DNA of 20,051 nt from an uncultured Opitutia bacterium (GCA_903929325.1 CAIYUD010000045.1:1-20051), one strand, 5' to 3'; shown: positions 6,311 through 14,589, numbered from the stretch's first letter. The notes: generated by a model not told the origin, from the sequence alone. A program made the numbers and translations.

Positions 6311-7507
6311 TTAACGGCCTGAACCCAGACAGATACGTTCGATGGCACTGTTAAAGCCTTCGTTGCCGCCCAGGATATCAACGTCGAGACGTATATAGAG
6401 GAGAGGGATCGAAGGATGGAACTCCGTCTGCAAACGCACGGCGTCTTTCTCGGTTGTCACAATATAATCAGCTTTCGCCCTCAAAGCTCGCTCTAGAATT
6501 TCGTCTAAGTCCTCTTCAGCAAATGCATGGTGGTCGAGGAATCGTCGGTTAGCGACGAGATTGACTCCCACATCGCGCAAGGTGGCCTCGAATCGCTCAG
6601 GGGTCGCAATGCCCGAGAAAGCCATCACCCGTTTACCCTTTAAGTAATCAAGTGGGTAGCGACCCGGTCCATCGACTTCGACAAATTCGCGCGGACGATG
6701 CGCACAGGCCACGATCTCGGCCGTGGAATTGTGACGGCGAATTTCCGCCTCAAGTTCGGGTGGCACCGGTCCATCGCACTTGGTCACAAAGATAAATGTT
6801 CCGCGCGAAAGATTCGCAACGGGTTCCCGCAAAATACCGCGGGGTAACATGCAACGATTGCCGAAGGGGTTATGACGATCAACGAGGAGTAAATTGATCT
6901 GACCATGTAGCGGCAAATACTGCAGACCGTCGTCCAAAATAATCGTATCGACCCCAAAGCGCCGTAACGCAAAACGCCCACCCTCCACACGGTCACGGTC
7001 AACAATGACGACCACGCCCGCATCGCAAAGATTTCGTGCCATCATATAAGGCTCATCCCCAGCCTCTTCGGGCCCACTGAGCACGGTATGCCCGTCCGAA
7101 ACTACTAAGGGGTCAGGACGGCGCCCCTGCGTTAACCAACGCCAGAAACGGCGAATCGGCGAATCGGTTTTTCCCTTATAACCACGCGATAGAATGGCCA
7201 CTTTACGTCCACGCTCCGACAAAACACGGGCAATTTTCATCACCACTGGGGTCTTTCCCGTACCGCCGACAGTAAGATTACCTACGACCACGACCTTACA
7301 CCCTAGGGGTGTATCATGAAAAAGACGCTCACGATAAAGCCAAAGACGGAGGCGGACGAGAACACCGAAGACCCACGAAAGAACCAGTAGGAATGCGGCC
7401 AAGAAGGCAGCCAGGGGCCCCGTTCGGCGGTCATAAGCAACATCGACAGCGAACCCCGCGATGCTCTGAGCAATCGCTGAAATAGGTCCTCGGTGTTTAC
7501 CTGCCAT
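6311..7507 (-). CDS. lpxK: Tetraacyldisaccharide 4'-kinase (lipid A biosynthesis)
   Basis: LpxK phosphorylates the 4' position of the tetraacylated disaccharide to give lipid IVA at the cytoplasmic face of the inner membrane. From ATG 7507 the protein is 398 residues. It has an N-terminal hydrophobic segment (about 31-54), the P-loop GNLTVGGTGKTP (76-87), AILSRGYKG, then DEPYMMA and the acidic IILDDGLQYLPL typical of LpxK. FSGIATPERF, FLDHHAF and the C-terminal VTTEKDAVRL complete the family pattern. The protein is a little longer than the roughly 330 residues of E. coli LpxK. A TTG at 7543 would add 12 residues, but it lies inside a GC hairpin and the extra residues look unconserved. The gene is convergent with the Yej-type operon (3 nt between stops) and divergent from panD. 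Confidence 0.95.
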   Translation of the reverse strand: MAGKHRGPISAIAQSIAGFAVDVAYDRRTGPLAAFLAAFLLVLSWVFGVLVRLRLWLYRERLFHDTPLGCKVVVVGNLTVGGTGKTPVVMKIARVLSERGRKVAILSRGYKGKTDSPIRRFWRWLTQGRRPDPLVVSDGHTVLSGPEEAGDEPYMMARNLCDAGVVVIVDRDRVEGGRFALRRFGVDTIILDDGLQYLPLHGQINLLLVDRHNPFGNRCMLPRGILREPVANLSRGTFIFVTKCDGPVPPELEAEIRRHNSTAEIVACAHRPREFVEVDGPGRYPLDYLKGKRVMAFSGIATPERFEATLRDVGVNLVANRRFLDHHAFAEEDLDEILERALRAKADYIVTTEKDAVRLQTEFHPSIPLLYIRLDVDILGGNEGFNSAIERICLGSGR

Positions 7508-7534
7508 TACGTCGTTTGTGACAAAGTTGTTTGA

Positions 7535-7551
7535 CGCGGGCAAGCCCCGCG
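7535..7551. other. GC-rich hairpin in the lpxK/panD divergent spacer
   Basis: CGCGGG and CCCGCG form a perfect 6-bp stem around a 5-nt CAAGC loop, in a 63-nt spacer between two divergent starts (7507 and 7571). It could be a dyad operator site or a 5'-leader structure of panD or lpxK. It also covers the alternative TTG start of lpxK. The sequence gives no further clue to its role. Confidence 0.3.
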
Positions 7552-7570
7552 ATGAGAAGCAACCCCCTCC

Positions 7571-7972
7571 ATGCGGATCGACATCCTACGGACCAAGCTA
7601 CTTCGTGCCGAAGTTACCGGCGCCCGCCTCGACTATGAAGGCAGCCTCGCAATTGATTCCGAGCTACTCGCTCTCGTCGGGATGCTGCCCTACGAAAAGA
7701 TCCTGATCGGCAATATTTCCAACGGACAACGCTTCGAGACCTACGCCATCCCTGCCCCCGCTGGTAGCCGTGAAATCTGCCTCAATGGCGGCACCTGCCA
7801 CCTCGGCAAGCCTGGCGACCTGCTGACAATTATGAGCTTTGCCCATGTGACCGCTGAAGAAGCCGCCAACTGGCGCCCCCGGACTGTCACCCTCAGCGAG
7901 CGTAACCGTAAGATTGTCCGCATGGATAATCTCAACGCCTCCCCCGAACTCCTCTCTACCTTCCTTCGATGA
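7571..7972 (+). CDS. panD: Aspartate 1-decarboxylase proenzyme
   Basis: PanD decarboxylates L-aspartate to beta-alanine for pantothenate and CoA synthesis, using a pyruvoyl group made by self-cleavage. At 133 residues it has the family size. The cleavage site YEGS puts Gly24-Ser25 at exactly the E. coli positions. R54, T57 and Y58 lie in the GQRFETYAI segment, and N72 is in LNGG, all aligned with the catalytic residues of the E. coli enzyme. EEAANWRP matches the conserved C-terminal stretch. The ATG at 7571 fits the standard N-terminus; no strong Shine-Dalgarno site is visible. The TGA stop overlaps the start of the next aminotransferase gene (ATGA). Maturation in some bacteria needs PanM/PanZ; none is in the window. 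Confidence 0.96.
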   Translation: MRIDILRTKLLRAEVTGARLDYEGSLAIDSELLALVGMLPYEKILIGNISNGQRFETYAIPAPAGSREICLNGGTCHLGKPGDLLTIMSFAHVTAEEAANWRPRTVTLSERNRKIVRMDNLNASPELLSTFLR

Positions 7973-9048
7973 GCCTCCGTCTATATATACCAGGACCCAT
8001 CACGGTCTCGGATTCCGTCTTTAAGGCAATGTCGCAGCCCATGATGGGCCACCGCTCCAAGGGGTTCGTTGCTCTCTACCAAGAGATGCAGCCTAAACTC
8101 CAATCACTCTTCCGGACTCAAGACCCCGTTTACCTCTCCACTAGTTCCGCCTGGGGTTTAATGGAAGGCGCTCTCCGCAACGTCTGCCAAAAGGGTGTCT
8201 TGAACTGCATGAACGGAGCATTTTCCGATAAATGGTTCGATGTCGCCAAACGCTGCGGGAAACCAGCCGAAGCTCTCCGCTCCGAATGGGGACAAATCGT
8301 TGACCCTGCTGCCGTCCGTGCTGCCCTCTCTACAGGTAAGTTTGACGCCATCACCCTGATTCACTCAGAGACGTCGACCGGTACATTGTCGCCGATCGCC
8401 GAAATCATGGCCGTCGTCCGCGAATTCCCCGACGTCATTTCCATCGTCGATTCCGTAAGCTCCTTCTCAACCCTCGCTATCGAGAAAGATAAACTGGGTA
8501 TCGACATCCTCCTAACCGGTTCGCAAAAAGCCCTCGCACTCCCCCCTGGACTTTCCCTTCAGGCCGTCAGTGAACGTGCCCGCGCTCGCGCTGCCACCAT
8601 CGCCGACCGTGGTTACTACTTCGACTTACTCGAATTCCACGAGAATCACTTAAAGGGCATGACCCCTTCGACACCCTGCATCTCCTTGCTCTATGGCCTT
8701 CGCCAAAAGCTTACAGAGATTGAAGCCGAAGGTGCTGAGAACCGTTTCGCCCGCCACCTTCGCCTGAATGAAACGGTGCGCAACTGGGGTTTCCAAAAAG
8801 GCTTTGAACTTTTACCTAAACGCGAATTCGGCACGCGCGGTCTCAATTGCTTCCAAAACACCCGCAACGTGGATTTGGAAAAACTCAACGCGACACTGAA
8901 AGCACGCCACTCGCTCATCATCGATGGTGGCTACGGAAAACTAAAAGGTAAGACCTTCCGCATCTCCAATATGGGCGACGAAACCGATGCAACGATCGCT
9001 ACTTTAATTGCCGCACTCGACGATGGCATGTCGGAGCAGGGAATCTAA
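7969..9048 (+). CDS. Class V PLP aminotransferase (alanine-glyoxylate / serine-pyruvate type)
   Basis: This 359-residue fold-type I PLP enzyme belongs to the alanine-glyoxylate/serine-pyruvate aminotransferase group. YIPGPITVSDSVFKAM with GHRSKGF is the characteristic N-terminus. STSSAWGLMEGALRN (57-71) is the phosphate-binding region, HSETSTG is at 132-138, the PLP-ring aspartate is D161 in VDSVSS, and the Schiff-base lysine is K187 in TGSQKALALPPG. The C-terminal FRISNMGDETD is also typical. The start overlaps the panD stop, so the two are co-translated. Candidate substrates are alanine, serine, glyoxylate, pyruvate, 3-phosphohydroxypyruvate (with serA elsewhere in the window) or beta-alanine from PanD. 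The sequence does not decide between them. Confidence 0.9.
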   Translation: MSLRLYIPGPITVSDSVFKAMSQPMMGHRSKGFVALYQEMQPKLQSLFRTQDPVYLSTSSAWGLMEGALRNVCQKGVLNCMNGAFSDKWFDVAKRCGKPAEALRSEWGQIVDPAAVRAALSTGKFDAITLIHSETSTGTLSPIAEIMAVVREFPDVISIVDSVSSFSTLAIEKDKLGIDILLTGSQKALALPPGLSLQAVSERARARAATIADRGYYFDLLEFHENHLKGMTPSTPCISLLYGLRQKLTEIEAEGAENRFARHLRLNETVRNWGFQKGFELLPKREFGTRGLNCFQNTRNVDLEKLNATLKARHSLIIDGGYGKLKGKTFRISNMGDETDATIATLIAALDDGMSEQGI

Positions 9049-9080
9049 CCCCGACTTGACAATCTGTTATCATCGTACGC

Positions 9081-11825
9081 GTGAGCAAAAAAAATCCTAA
9101 ATCAAAAACGGCCCCAGCCAACGCTGCGGGCAACAAGACACTCGTCATCGCCGAAAAGCCATCCGTGGCTGCCGACCTGGCCAAAGTTCTCAAAGTTCCC
9201 AAAGCTGGCGAAATCTTCGAAAACGATAGCTGGGTCATTAGTTCCGCCGTCGGCCACCTCGTTCGCTTAAAAGATCCGCAAGACTTCGACGAACGTTACA
9301 AGCGCTGGACACTGAAGGACCTCCCCATCCTGCCTGAAGCCCTCGACGGCAGTCAGCCACCGGAAGCCATCAAGGTCAGCATCCACGAGCGTAATAACGG
9401 CGACCGTTACAAGCTCCTCAAGAAACTCCTCCTCCGCACCGACGTCACTTCCGTCATCAATGCATGCGACGCTGGCCGTGAAGGCGAACTGATCTTCCAC
9501 AATATCTACGTCCTCTCGAAGTGCGAACTGCCAGTCCGCCGTCTCTGGATGACGAGCATGACCAATGCCGCCATCGCGGAAGGATTCAATAATCTCTTAC
9601 CCGAAGAAACTAAAGCAGGCCTACTCTCCTCAGCCATCGCTCGCTCCCAAGCTGACTGGTTAATTGGTATGAGCTTAAGCCGCCTTAGCACCATTCTCAT
9701 TGGCGGTGCCAAGCGTGATGTGTTCTCCGTTGGACGTGTCCAAACGCCCACCCTCATGCTCTTAGTGAAGCGCGAACTCGAGATCCGCGCCTTCGTTCCG
9801 AAAACCTTCTGGAAAATCGATGCAGAGTTCAGCGTCACCAACGGCACCTACCGCGGCATCGCTCAAGTCCCTGGCGTCACCGATCGCAAAGAAGCCGAAA
9901 AGTTCTTCGATGAAGCGCAGGCCAAAAAACTTGCCGAAGAATCCCTCAAGCTCGGCACCGGTACCGTTTCCGACGAACGTAAGCCAAAGAAAGAAAGCGC
10001 CCCACGCCTTTTCGACCTCACGACGCTCCAACGCGAAGGAAATCGTCGATTTGGTTTCTCCGCCAAAACAACCCTCGGCGTCGCTCAAGCTCTCTACGAA
10101 CGCCACAAGGCGCTCACCTATCCTCGTACCGACTCCCAATACCTTCCCGAAGATTATGTGGGTAACGCGAAAGCAGCCTTACAGTCCCTCGAAGGAACCC
10201 ACCCTGCGGGCGTCTTTGCTAAGGAGGCCTTGCAAAAGGGTTGGGTCGATAAAGCCGGCAAGCGCGCTTTCGATAATTCAAAAGTCAGTGACCACTTTGC
10301 GATCATCCCTACCGGCGTCATCCCCCAAGGCCTCACCGACGTAGAACAAAAAGTGTACGACCTCGTGGTACGGCGCTTCGTCAGCGTCTTCTTCCCGATG
10401 GCGGAATTCGAGGAAACCGTCCGCACGACAACCGTCGGACAGCATAACTTCCGCACCACGGGTAAAGTTTTAATCGTCGCAGGTTGGCGCGCTGTCTGGG
10501 GCCAAGAAGCCGAAGCCGAAGAAGATAAAGACAAAGAAGGCGCCGCTACCCTACCCGCCCTAGTCGCCGCCGACGGTGATCCTGCTAAATCGAAAGTGCT
10601 CGGCGTTGATATCAAACAAGACGCCACCAAGCCTCCCGCACGCTACAATGAATCCTCGCTCCTCGGTGCGATGGAAAATGCCGGCAAGCTCGTGGACGAC
10701 GAAGCCCTCGCTGAGGCGATGAAGGAGCGCGGTCTCGGCACACCGGCAACACGCGCAGCCACCATCGAAGAACTCATCGCCAAGACTTACATTGAACGCC
10801 AAGGCAAAGAACTCGTTCCGCAGTCCAAAGCCTTCCAGCTCCACCAATTCCTCCACGCCAAAGGCATGTCGGCGCTCACTGAACCACAACTCACGGGTGA
10901 ATGGGAATTTAAGCTCAAGGAAATCGAGAAGAACAAATACACCTCTCGCGAATTCATTGGTGCGATTAAAGACCAGGTCATTGAGATCGTGAAGATCCTC
11001 AATCAACCACGTCCTTCATGGAAATTAGAACCTGAAGTACTTTCACCGACCGACGACAAGCCCCTCATGACCGACGGGGAAAAGTATTACTCGCAAGATA
11101 AAGTCGGCACCACGGATAAGCCCAAGATGGTTATTTATATGGCGATGAATGGACACACCATCACGCCCGCCGAGGTCGCCCAATTGATTAAGGATCGTCG
11201 CATCGGACCTTTCGATGACTTCAGATCCATGAAATCGGGTAAGAACTTCACCGGCTACATCGACTTGGTTGATCCAGACACAATCAAGCCACGTAACTCC
11301 GACAAGAAGCCTGCCGAAGAAACCAAACCTGCCGTCGCAGGCGAAGAAGCCGCAGCGACAAAGAAGCCGCGCAAGACAAAGCCCAAGGCGCCCAGCGGAA
11401 AACTGAAGGCGACCCTTTACTTCCCTCCTCGCGAAGGCGCCGATGGTAACCCCGACGCCTTTGAGCCAGGCTGGCCTGTACTCGGACCTTGTCCCGTGAG
11501 CGGCCTACCCGTTCAACAAACGCCGAGTGCCGGCTACCGCGTCTGCCCACAAAAAGCTCTCGAAGCTGGCGCTAAGAAAACCTTCAGCTTAAACGCACAA
11601 ATGCTTCAGTGCCCCATCTCACCCGAAGATGTTTCCGCCCTGCTCAATCAAGGCCGGACCACCGAGAAGCGCTTTGTGTCGAATCGTACCAAACGTCCTT
11701 TCAACGCCTTCCTCGTTGCCGACAAAGAAAAAGGTTGGTGGTTTGCCTTCCCTCCCCGCGCTCCCAAAGGCGGCAAAGGGAAACCCAAAGCAGAGAAACC
11801 TGCTGAAAGCGGCGAACCTTTCTGA
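9081..11825 (+). CDS. topB: Type IA DNA topoisomerase III, long form with degenerate C-terminal repeats
   Basis: The 914-residue product (GTG start at 9081) is a type IA topoisomerase that passes single strands through a transient break to resolve catenanes and recombination or replication intermediates. The Toprim domain starts TLVIAEKPSVA (20-30) and has the metal motif DAGREGE (130-136). ARSQADWLIGMSLSRL (187-202) and SVGRVQTPTL (216-225) follow. The active-site tyrosine is Y347 in LTYPRTDSQYL. GLGTPATRAATIE is the conserved late core motif. After about 650 comes a repeat (ITPAEVAQLIKDRRIGPF with FTGYIDL), a Lys/Ala/Pro-rich linker (about 735-774) and a final unit (LLNQGRTTEKRF with RPFNAFLVADKE). 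E. coli TopB has 653 residues, so this is a long form. Confidence 0.94.
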   Translation: MSKKNPKSKTAPANAAGNKTLVIAEKPSVAADLAKVLKVPKAGEIFENDSWVISSAVGHLVRLKDPQDFDERYKRWTLKDLPILPEALDGSQPPEAIKVSIHERNNGDRYKLLKKLLLRTDVTSVINACDAGREGELIFHNIYVLSKCELPVRRLWMTSMTNAAIAEGFNNLLPEETKAGLLSSAIARSQADWLIGMSLSRLSTILIGGAKRDVFSVGRVQTPTLMLLVKRELEIRAFVPKTFWKIDAEFSVTNGTYRGIAQVPGVTDRKEAEKFFDEAQAKKLAEESLKLGTGTVSDERKPKKESAPRLFDLTTLQREGNRRFGFSAKTTLGVAQALYERHKALTYPRTDSQYLPEDYVGNAKAALQSLEGTHPAGVFAKEALQKGWVDKAGKRAFDNSKVSDHFAIIPTGVIPQGLTDVEQKVYDLVVRRFVSVFFPMAEFEETVRTTTVGQHNFRTTGKVLIVAGWRAVWGQEAEAEEDKDKEGAATLPALVAADGDPAKSKVLGVDIKQDATKPPARYNESSLLGAMENAGKLVDDEALAEAMKERGLGTPATRAATIEELIAKTYIERQGKELVPQSKAFQLHQFLHAKGMSALTEPQLTGEWEFKLKEIEKNKYTSREFIGAIKDQVIEIVKILNQPRPSWKLEPEVLSPTDDKPLMTDGEKYYSQDKVGTTDKPKMVIYMAMNGHTITPAEVAQLIKDRRIGPFDDFRSMKSGKNFTGYIDLVDPDTIKPRNSDKKPAEETKPAVAGEEAAATKKPRKTKPKAPSGKLKATLYFPPREGADGNPDAFEPGWPVLGPCPVSGLPVQQTPSAGYRVCPQKALEAGAKKTFSLNAQMLQCPISPEDVSALLNQGRTTEKRFVSNRTKRPFNAFLVADKEKGWWFAFPPRAPKGGKGKPKAEKPAESGEPF

Positions 11826-11843
11826 GCACCTTACTTAGTGCTC
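11824..11843. terminator. Small convergent hairpin containing both stop codons
   Basis: GAGCAC (11824-11829) and GTGCTC (11838-11843) form a perfect 6-bp stem with an 8-nt loop. The hairpin starts within the topB stop codon and holds the stop codon of the minus-strand gene in its loop. Being symmetric it could serve both convergent transcripts, but no T-run is present on either side. Confidence 0.3.
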
Positions 11844-12613
11844 GGGAAAGGCGACTCGAAGGTCTGTGTTGGAATACGTTTCTTCATCGGCACTTCGAGC
11901 GTGCGCTCCAACTCACGTAAGAAATCCAGCTCAAGCGGTGAACCATCCGGCTTCTTCGAAAGCTCTTTCTCCCAAACTGGACGAAGGAAGACATACGCTT
12001 CGCGCACCTTGCCACCGTCTTTCAAAAGTCGTGCGTGGAAGTACGGCGCATACCAAGGGAAAACCACCTTGTGGTAGGATCGCAGGTAATACTCTGCCGC
12101 AATCAATGGGTCTTTAAGTTTGGTTTCCGCAAGGTAACCCCCGAGCGCCAGCAAGGATCCGGGATTACGCACCACAGGGACGCCCTCTTCAATCCCATCG
12201 AGAGCTTTCTGCGCATACCGCTTAAATATAGTTTCTTGAATGGGCATCGGAACCGTACGACCACCGCGTGCACGCACTTCCCAGTGCGCCATATCGAGGC
12301 CGACCATATTGGCACGTTGCTCCCAAAAAGTATTGGACTGCGGATCCAGCAAACACGCCACGCGTAGATGCGCTTCAGATCCACGATCTTTGCGCTCCCA
12401 AAGAATATAGCCACGGATCCAGGTTAAGTCGGCGATGAGTGGACGAAACCCGCCGAGCAATCCGAGAGCAGCACCTTGACCAGCTGTTAATTCTAAATCT
12501 GCCCGACGTAATTCTGGAACAGCCTTGCGCGCCAAAGTCCATGCCCGCGAAGAACATTCGCCTGCGACAAGCAGGCCGACAAGTGCCAGCAACATGAACC
12601 AGCCGCGTGCCAT
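11831..12613 (-). CDS. Membrane-anchored protein of unknown function, helical/TPR-like, linked to an ABC exporter
   Basis: The 260-residue protein has one N-terminal hydrophobic segment (about 5-19) that is probably a membrane anchor or uncleaved signal. No lipobox is present, since the Cys at 20 is preceded by Glu. The rest is mainly helical with TPR-like spacing. Its clearest feature is GGFRPLIADLTWIRGYILWERKD (54-76), followed by LLDPQSNTFWEQRANMVGLDMAHW. From memory, a similar GGFR...ADLLW motif with a following L-P-xxxxxWE element occurs in uncharacterised TPR-type proteins of the Planctomycetes-Verrucomicrobia group; I could not check this. It is the last gene of the operon and its ATG overlaps the permease TAA (TAATG). 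It may be an accessory subunit of that transporter. I do not assign a function. Confidence 0.75.
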   Translation of the reverse strand: MARGWFMLLALVGLLVAGECSSRAWTLARKAVPELRRADLELTAGQGAALGLLGGFRPLIADLTWIRGYILWERKDRGSEAHLRVACLLDPQSNTFWEQRANMVGLDMAHWEVRARGGRTVPMPIQETIFKRYAQKALDGIEEGVPVVRNPGSLLALGGYLAETKLKDPLIAAEYYLRSYHKVVFPWYAPYFHARLLKDGGKVREAYVFLRPVWEKELSKKPDGSPLELDFLRELERTLEVPMKKRIPTQTFESPFPSTK

Positions 12614-13443
12614 TAGATTTCACGGCGGCGGAATGCCGTGCACGCTAAGAATAGAATCAAGACGAGGTAAACGGCCGCAGATAGACAGAGACTGCTGACG
12701 GTGCCAGGTAGCACTGTCGACTGACCCAAGACAAGTGTCTCACCAATATTGTACCCTTGGAGATTTGGGAAGATGCGCGTGGTGAGCCAAAGCGCACCGC
12801 GCATCAGCGTCGATAAAACCGCTTCAGGATTCGCCAAAGTGTCTTGCGCAATCCAAACAAGCTGACTGGCCAGAACGGCCATCGAACCCACGACGACTGT
12901 GTACAGGAAGGTTTGGGCCAACGAGCCCACCAACAATGCTAAGGAGACAATGATCCCTAAGCGTAGCCACTGGAGTAAGGCGTGCTCAAACAAACCGACG
13001 ACGCTTACCTCGGGCGGAACAACCTGGAGAGCCATCGCTCGTGCAACCACATCCGGTTCGCGGACCAATAAGATGATACCGATTAAACCCGTGAGCGCGA
13101 AAGTGAATACCCCGAGCACCGCCCAAGAGCCGAAGAATTTTCCGAGAAGAAACTCTCCGCGTCCAACTGGCTTCGCTAAGAGCGTCAACGCTGTGCGGTT
13201 ATCAATTTCGCCATAAAGCAACTGTGCAGGAAGCACCACTGCGAGAATTGAACCGAAGAGGAAGAGCGCACCGAAACCTAAGTCCGCTAGGAACTTTAAT
13301 TCGCCATGACCGAAATCGATAGAACGCAGCGGTACCGATCCCAAAATGAAGGCCGCGGCAAGCAACAGGAGGAAGGCAAGGAAACGCTGACGAAGCGCCT
13401 CCAAGAAAGTTACCCGAGCAATCCAAAAGATACGGGAGAACAT
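12613..13443 (-). CDS. ABC-2-type transporter permease
   Basis: The 276-residue polytopic inner-membrane protein has about six hydrophobic segments (near 19-40, 56-77, 104-125, 155-178, 180-200 and 240-270). The layout is typical of ABC-2-type exporter subunits: an N-terminal amphipathic stretch RIFWIARVTFLEALRQR leads into the first helix. YGEIDNRTALTLLAKPVGRGEFLLGKF (77-103) is the cytoplasmic coupling region seen in this family (compare the NosY/GldF-like xxEIxxxTxxxLLxxPxxRxxxxxGK pattern). It lies 3 nt after the ATPase stop and overlaps the next gene, so the three form one transporter unit. The substrate cannot be deduced. Confidence 0.88.
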   Translation of the reverse strand: MFSRIFWIARVTFLEALRQRFLAFLLLLAAAFILGSVPLRSIDFGHGELKFLADLGFGALFLFGSILAVVLPAQLLYGEIDNRTALTLLAKPVGRGEFLLGKFFGSWAVLGVFTFALTGLIGIILLVREPDVVARAMALQVVPPEVSVVGLFEHALLQWLRLGIIVSLALLVGSLAQTFLYTVVVGSMAVLASQLVWIAQDTLANPEAVLSTLMRGALWLTTRIFPNLQGYNIGETLVLGQSTVLPGTVSSLCLSAAVYLVLILFLACTAFRRREI

Positions 13444-13446
13444 AGC

Positions 13447-14301
13447 TTAGTCGCGACTGCCAGTGACCAACCGGCGGAAAAGGTCTTCGAGGGTTTGACG
13501 AGGGTGATCGACTTTCAAGACATGGGCACCGTGGCTTGAAAGCGCTTCTTCCGCAGCCTGACGTGCAGCCGGCGTCAGCCCTTCGACGGATATCTGGTGG
13601 ACGCCACGCTGCGCGAGAACTTCGTCGATATGACCTTCAAGCACCAGCCGACCGCGATCCATCACGGCGATGCGGTCGCAGACTTGCTCGACCTGGCCCA
13701 ATAAATGCGAACAGAGCACAATGGTTTTCCCACGCTGGCGCATCGCTTGGATCATTTTGCCAATCGCAGCAGATCCCACAGGGTCAACGCCGGCCGTCGG
13801 CTCATCGAGGACAATCAATTCAGGATCATGCACCACGGCCTGCGCCAGGCCGATACGTTGCAACATACCTTTTGAGTAAGTACCCACGCGACGATTCCCT
13901 GCCTCCGTCATCGAAGCTAATTCAAGGGCTTCATCGGTCGCAGCATCCACACGATCGGAAGCGACGCCACTGAGGCGCGCACAATAGCGCACCAATTCAC
14001 GACCCGTGAGGAAGCGGTGGAAGTAAGGCGCCTCGGGTAAAAACCCAATGCGTGCTCTTGCTTCCGGCGAAGCAGAGTCATGCCCGAGCAATGTAAAGCT
14101 ACCCGAAGTAGCCGGAACTAACCCGAGGACAATTTTAAGGGTCGTACTCTTTCCGCAGCCATTGGGCCCGAGTAGACCATAAACCTGACCACGGGGAATC
14201 GAGAGAGTCAGGTGATCAACCGCACGGAGCTTCACCCCACGCAGACCAACCCGAAAATCTTTGGTCAAGTCTTGGACGGAAATTGCGGGTTTATCTGTCA
14301 T
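13447..14301 (-). CDS. ABC transporter ATP-binding protein (ABC-2/CcmA-type)
   Basis: This 284-residue cytoplasmic ATPase would power the ABC-2 permease downstream. Walker A is GPNGCGKS (45-52), the signature motif is YSKGMLQRIGLAQ (142-154, SKGM in place of SGGQ, common in this subgroup), Walker B plus the catalytic Glu is LIVLDEPTAGVDP (162-174), and the H-loop is CSHL (197-200). The Q-loop position reads GFLPE, with Glu instead of Gln, also frequent in CcmA-like ATPases. About 60 residues after the core (IDEVLAQRGVHQISVEGL onward) form the usual C-terminal regulatory part ending LEDLFRRLV. It begins 6 nt after the acylphosphatase gene and is 3 nt from the permease. Confidence 0.94.
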   Translation of the reverse strand: MTDKPAISVQDLTKDFRVGLRGVKLRAVDHLTLSIPRGQVYGLLGPNGCGKSTTLKIVLGLVPATSGSFTLLGHDSASPEARARIGFLPEAPYFHRFLTGRELVRYCARLSGVASDRVDAATDEALELASMTEAGNRRVGTYSKGMLQRIGLAQAVVHDPELIVLDEPTAGVDPVGSAAIGKMIQAMRQRGKTIVLCSHLLGQVEQVCDRIAVMDRGRLVLEGHIDEVLAQRGVHQISVEGLTPAARQAAEEALSSHGAHVLKVDHPRQTLEDLFRRLVTGSRD

Positions 14302-14307
14302 ACTTCT

Positions 14308-14589
14308 TTAGGCACGTAGGGTAAAAGCATCACAGGTACGAACACCGGTAAAACTACGTTGTTCACTGGAACGAATATGGCCGTCCATATGCTTGGCAAT
14401 CGCTTCAATAAACGCGTCCATTTCCGTTTCAGATCCTTCCATGTGGAGGTAAACCCGACCGTCTGGCAAGTTCTGGACATAGCCTGTAACCTCAAAACCC
14501 TGCGCAACCCCCAAGGTTTGTGCACGAAAACCTACCCCTTGCACGCGGCCAGTATACCAAACATCGCGATGGGAGACATGGGTTGACAT
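14308..14589 (-). CDS. acyP: Acylphosphatase
   Basis: This small cytoplasmic enzyme hydrolyses acyl phosphates such as acetyl phosphate or carbamoyl phosphate. From ATG 14589 it is 93 residues, the normal size. The substrate-binding loop GRVQGVGFR with its catalytic Arg and the catalytic Asn in GYVQNLPDG are both present, as is the terminal F..R pattern. An ATG at 14616 would add nine residues (MNSVQVALT); neither start has a Shine-Dalgarno site. I prefer the shorter form because it matches the family. It heads the ABC operon, with only 6 nt to the ATPase start, and diverges from tatA. A functional tie to the transporter is not evident. Confidence 0.93.
   Translation of the reverse strand: MSTHVSHRDVWYTGRVQGVGFRAQTLGVAQGFEVTGYVQNLPDGRVYLHMEGSETEMDAFIEAIAKHMDGHIRSSEQRSFTGVRTCDAFTLRA

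Noticed and set aside
7508..7543. TTG start extending lpxK by 12 residues
   Set aside because: The extra residues (MPASNNFVTNDV) show no family resemblance, TTG is a rare start, and it lies inside a stable GC hairpin. The ATG at 7507 is preferred, though neither start has a Shine-Dalgarno site.
9056..9073. TTGACA followed by TATCAT before topB, looking like a promoter
   Set aside because: The two boxes are only 6 nt apart, far from the 16-18 nt needed, and nothing suitable lies at the right distance.
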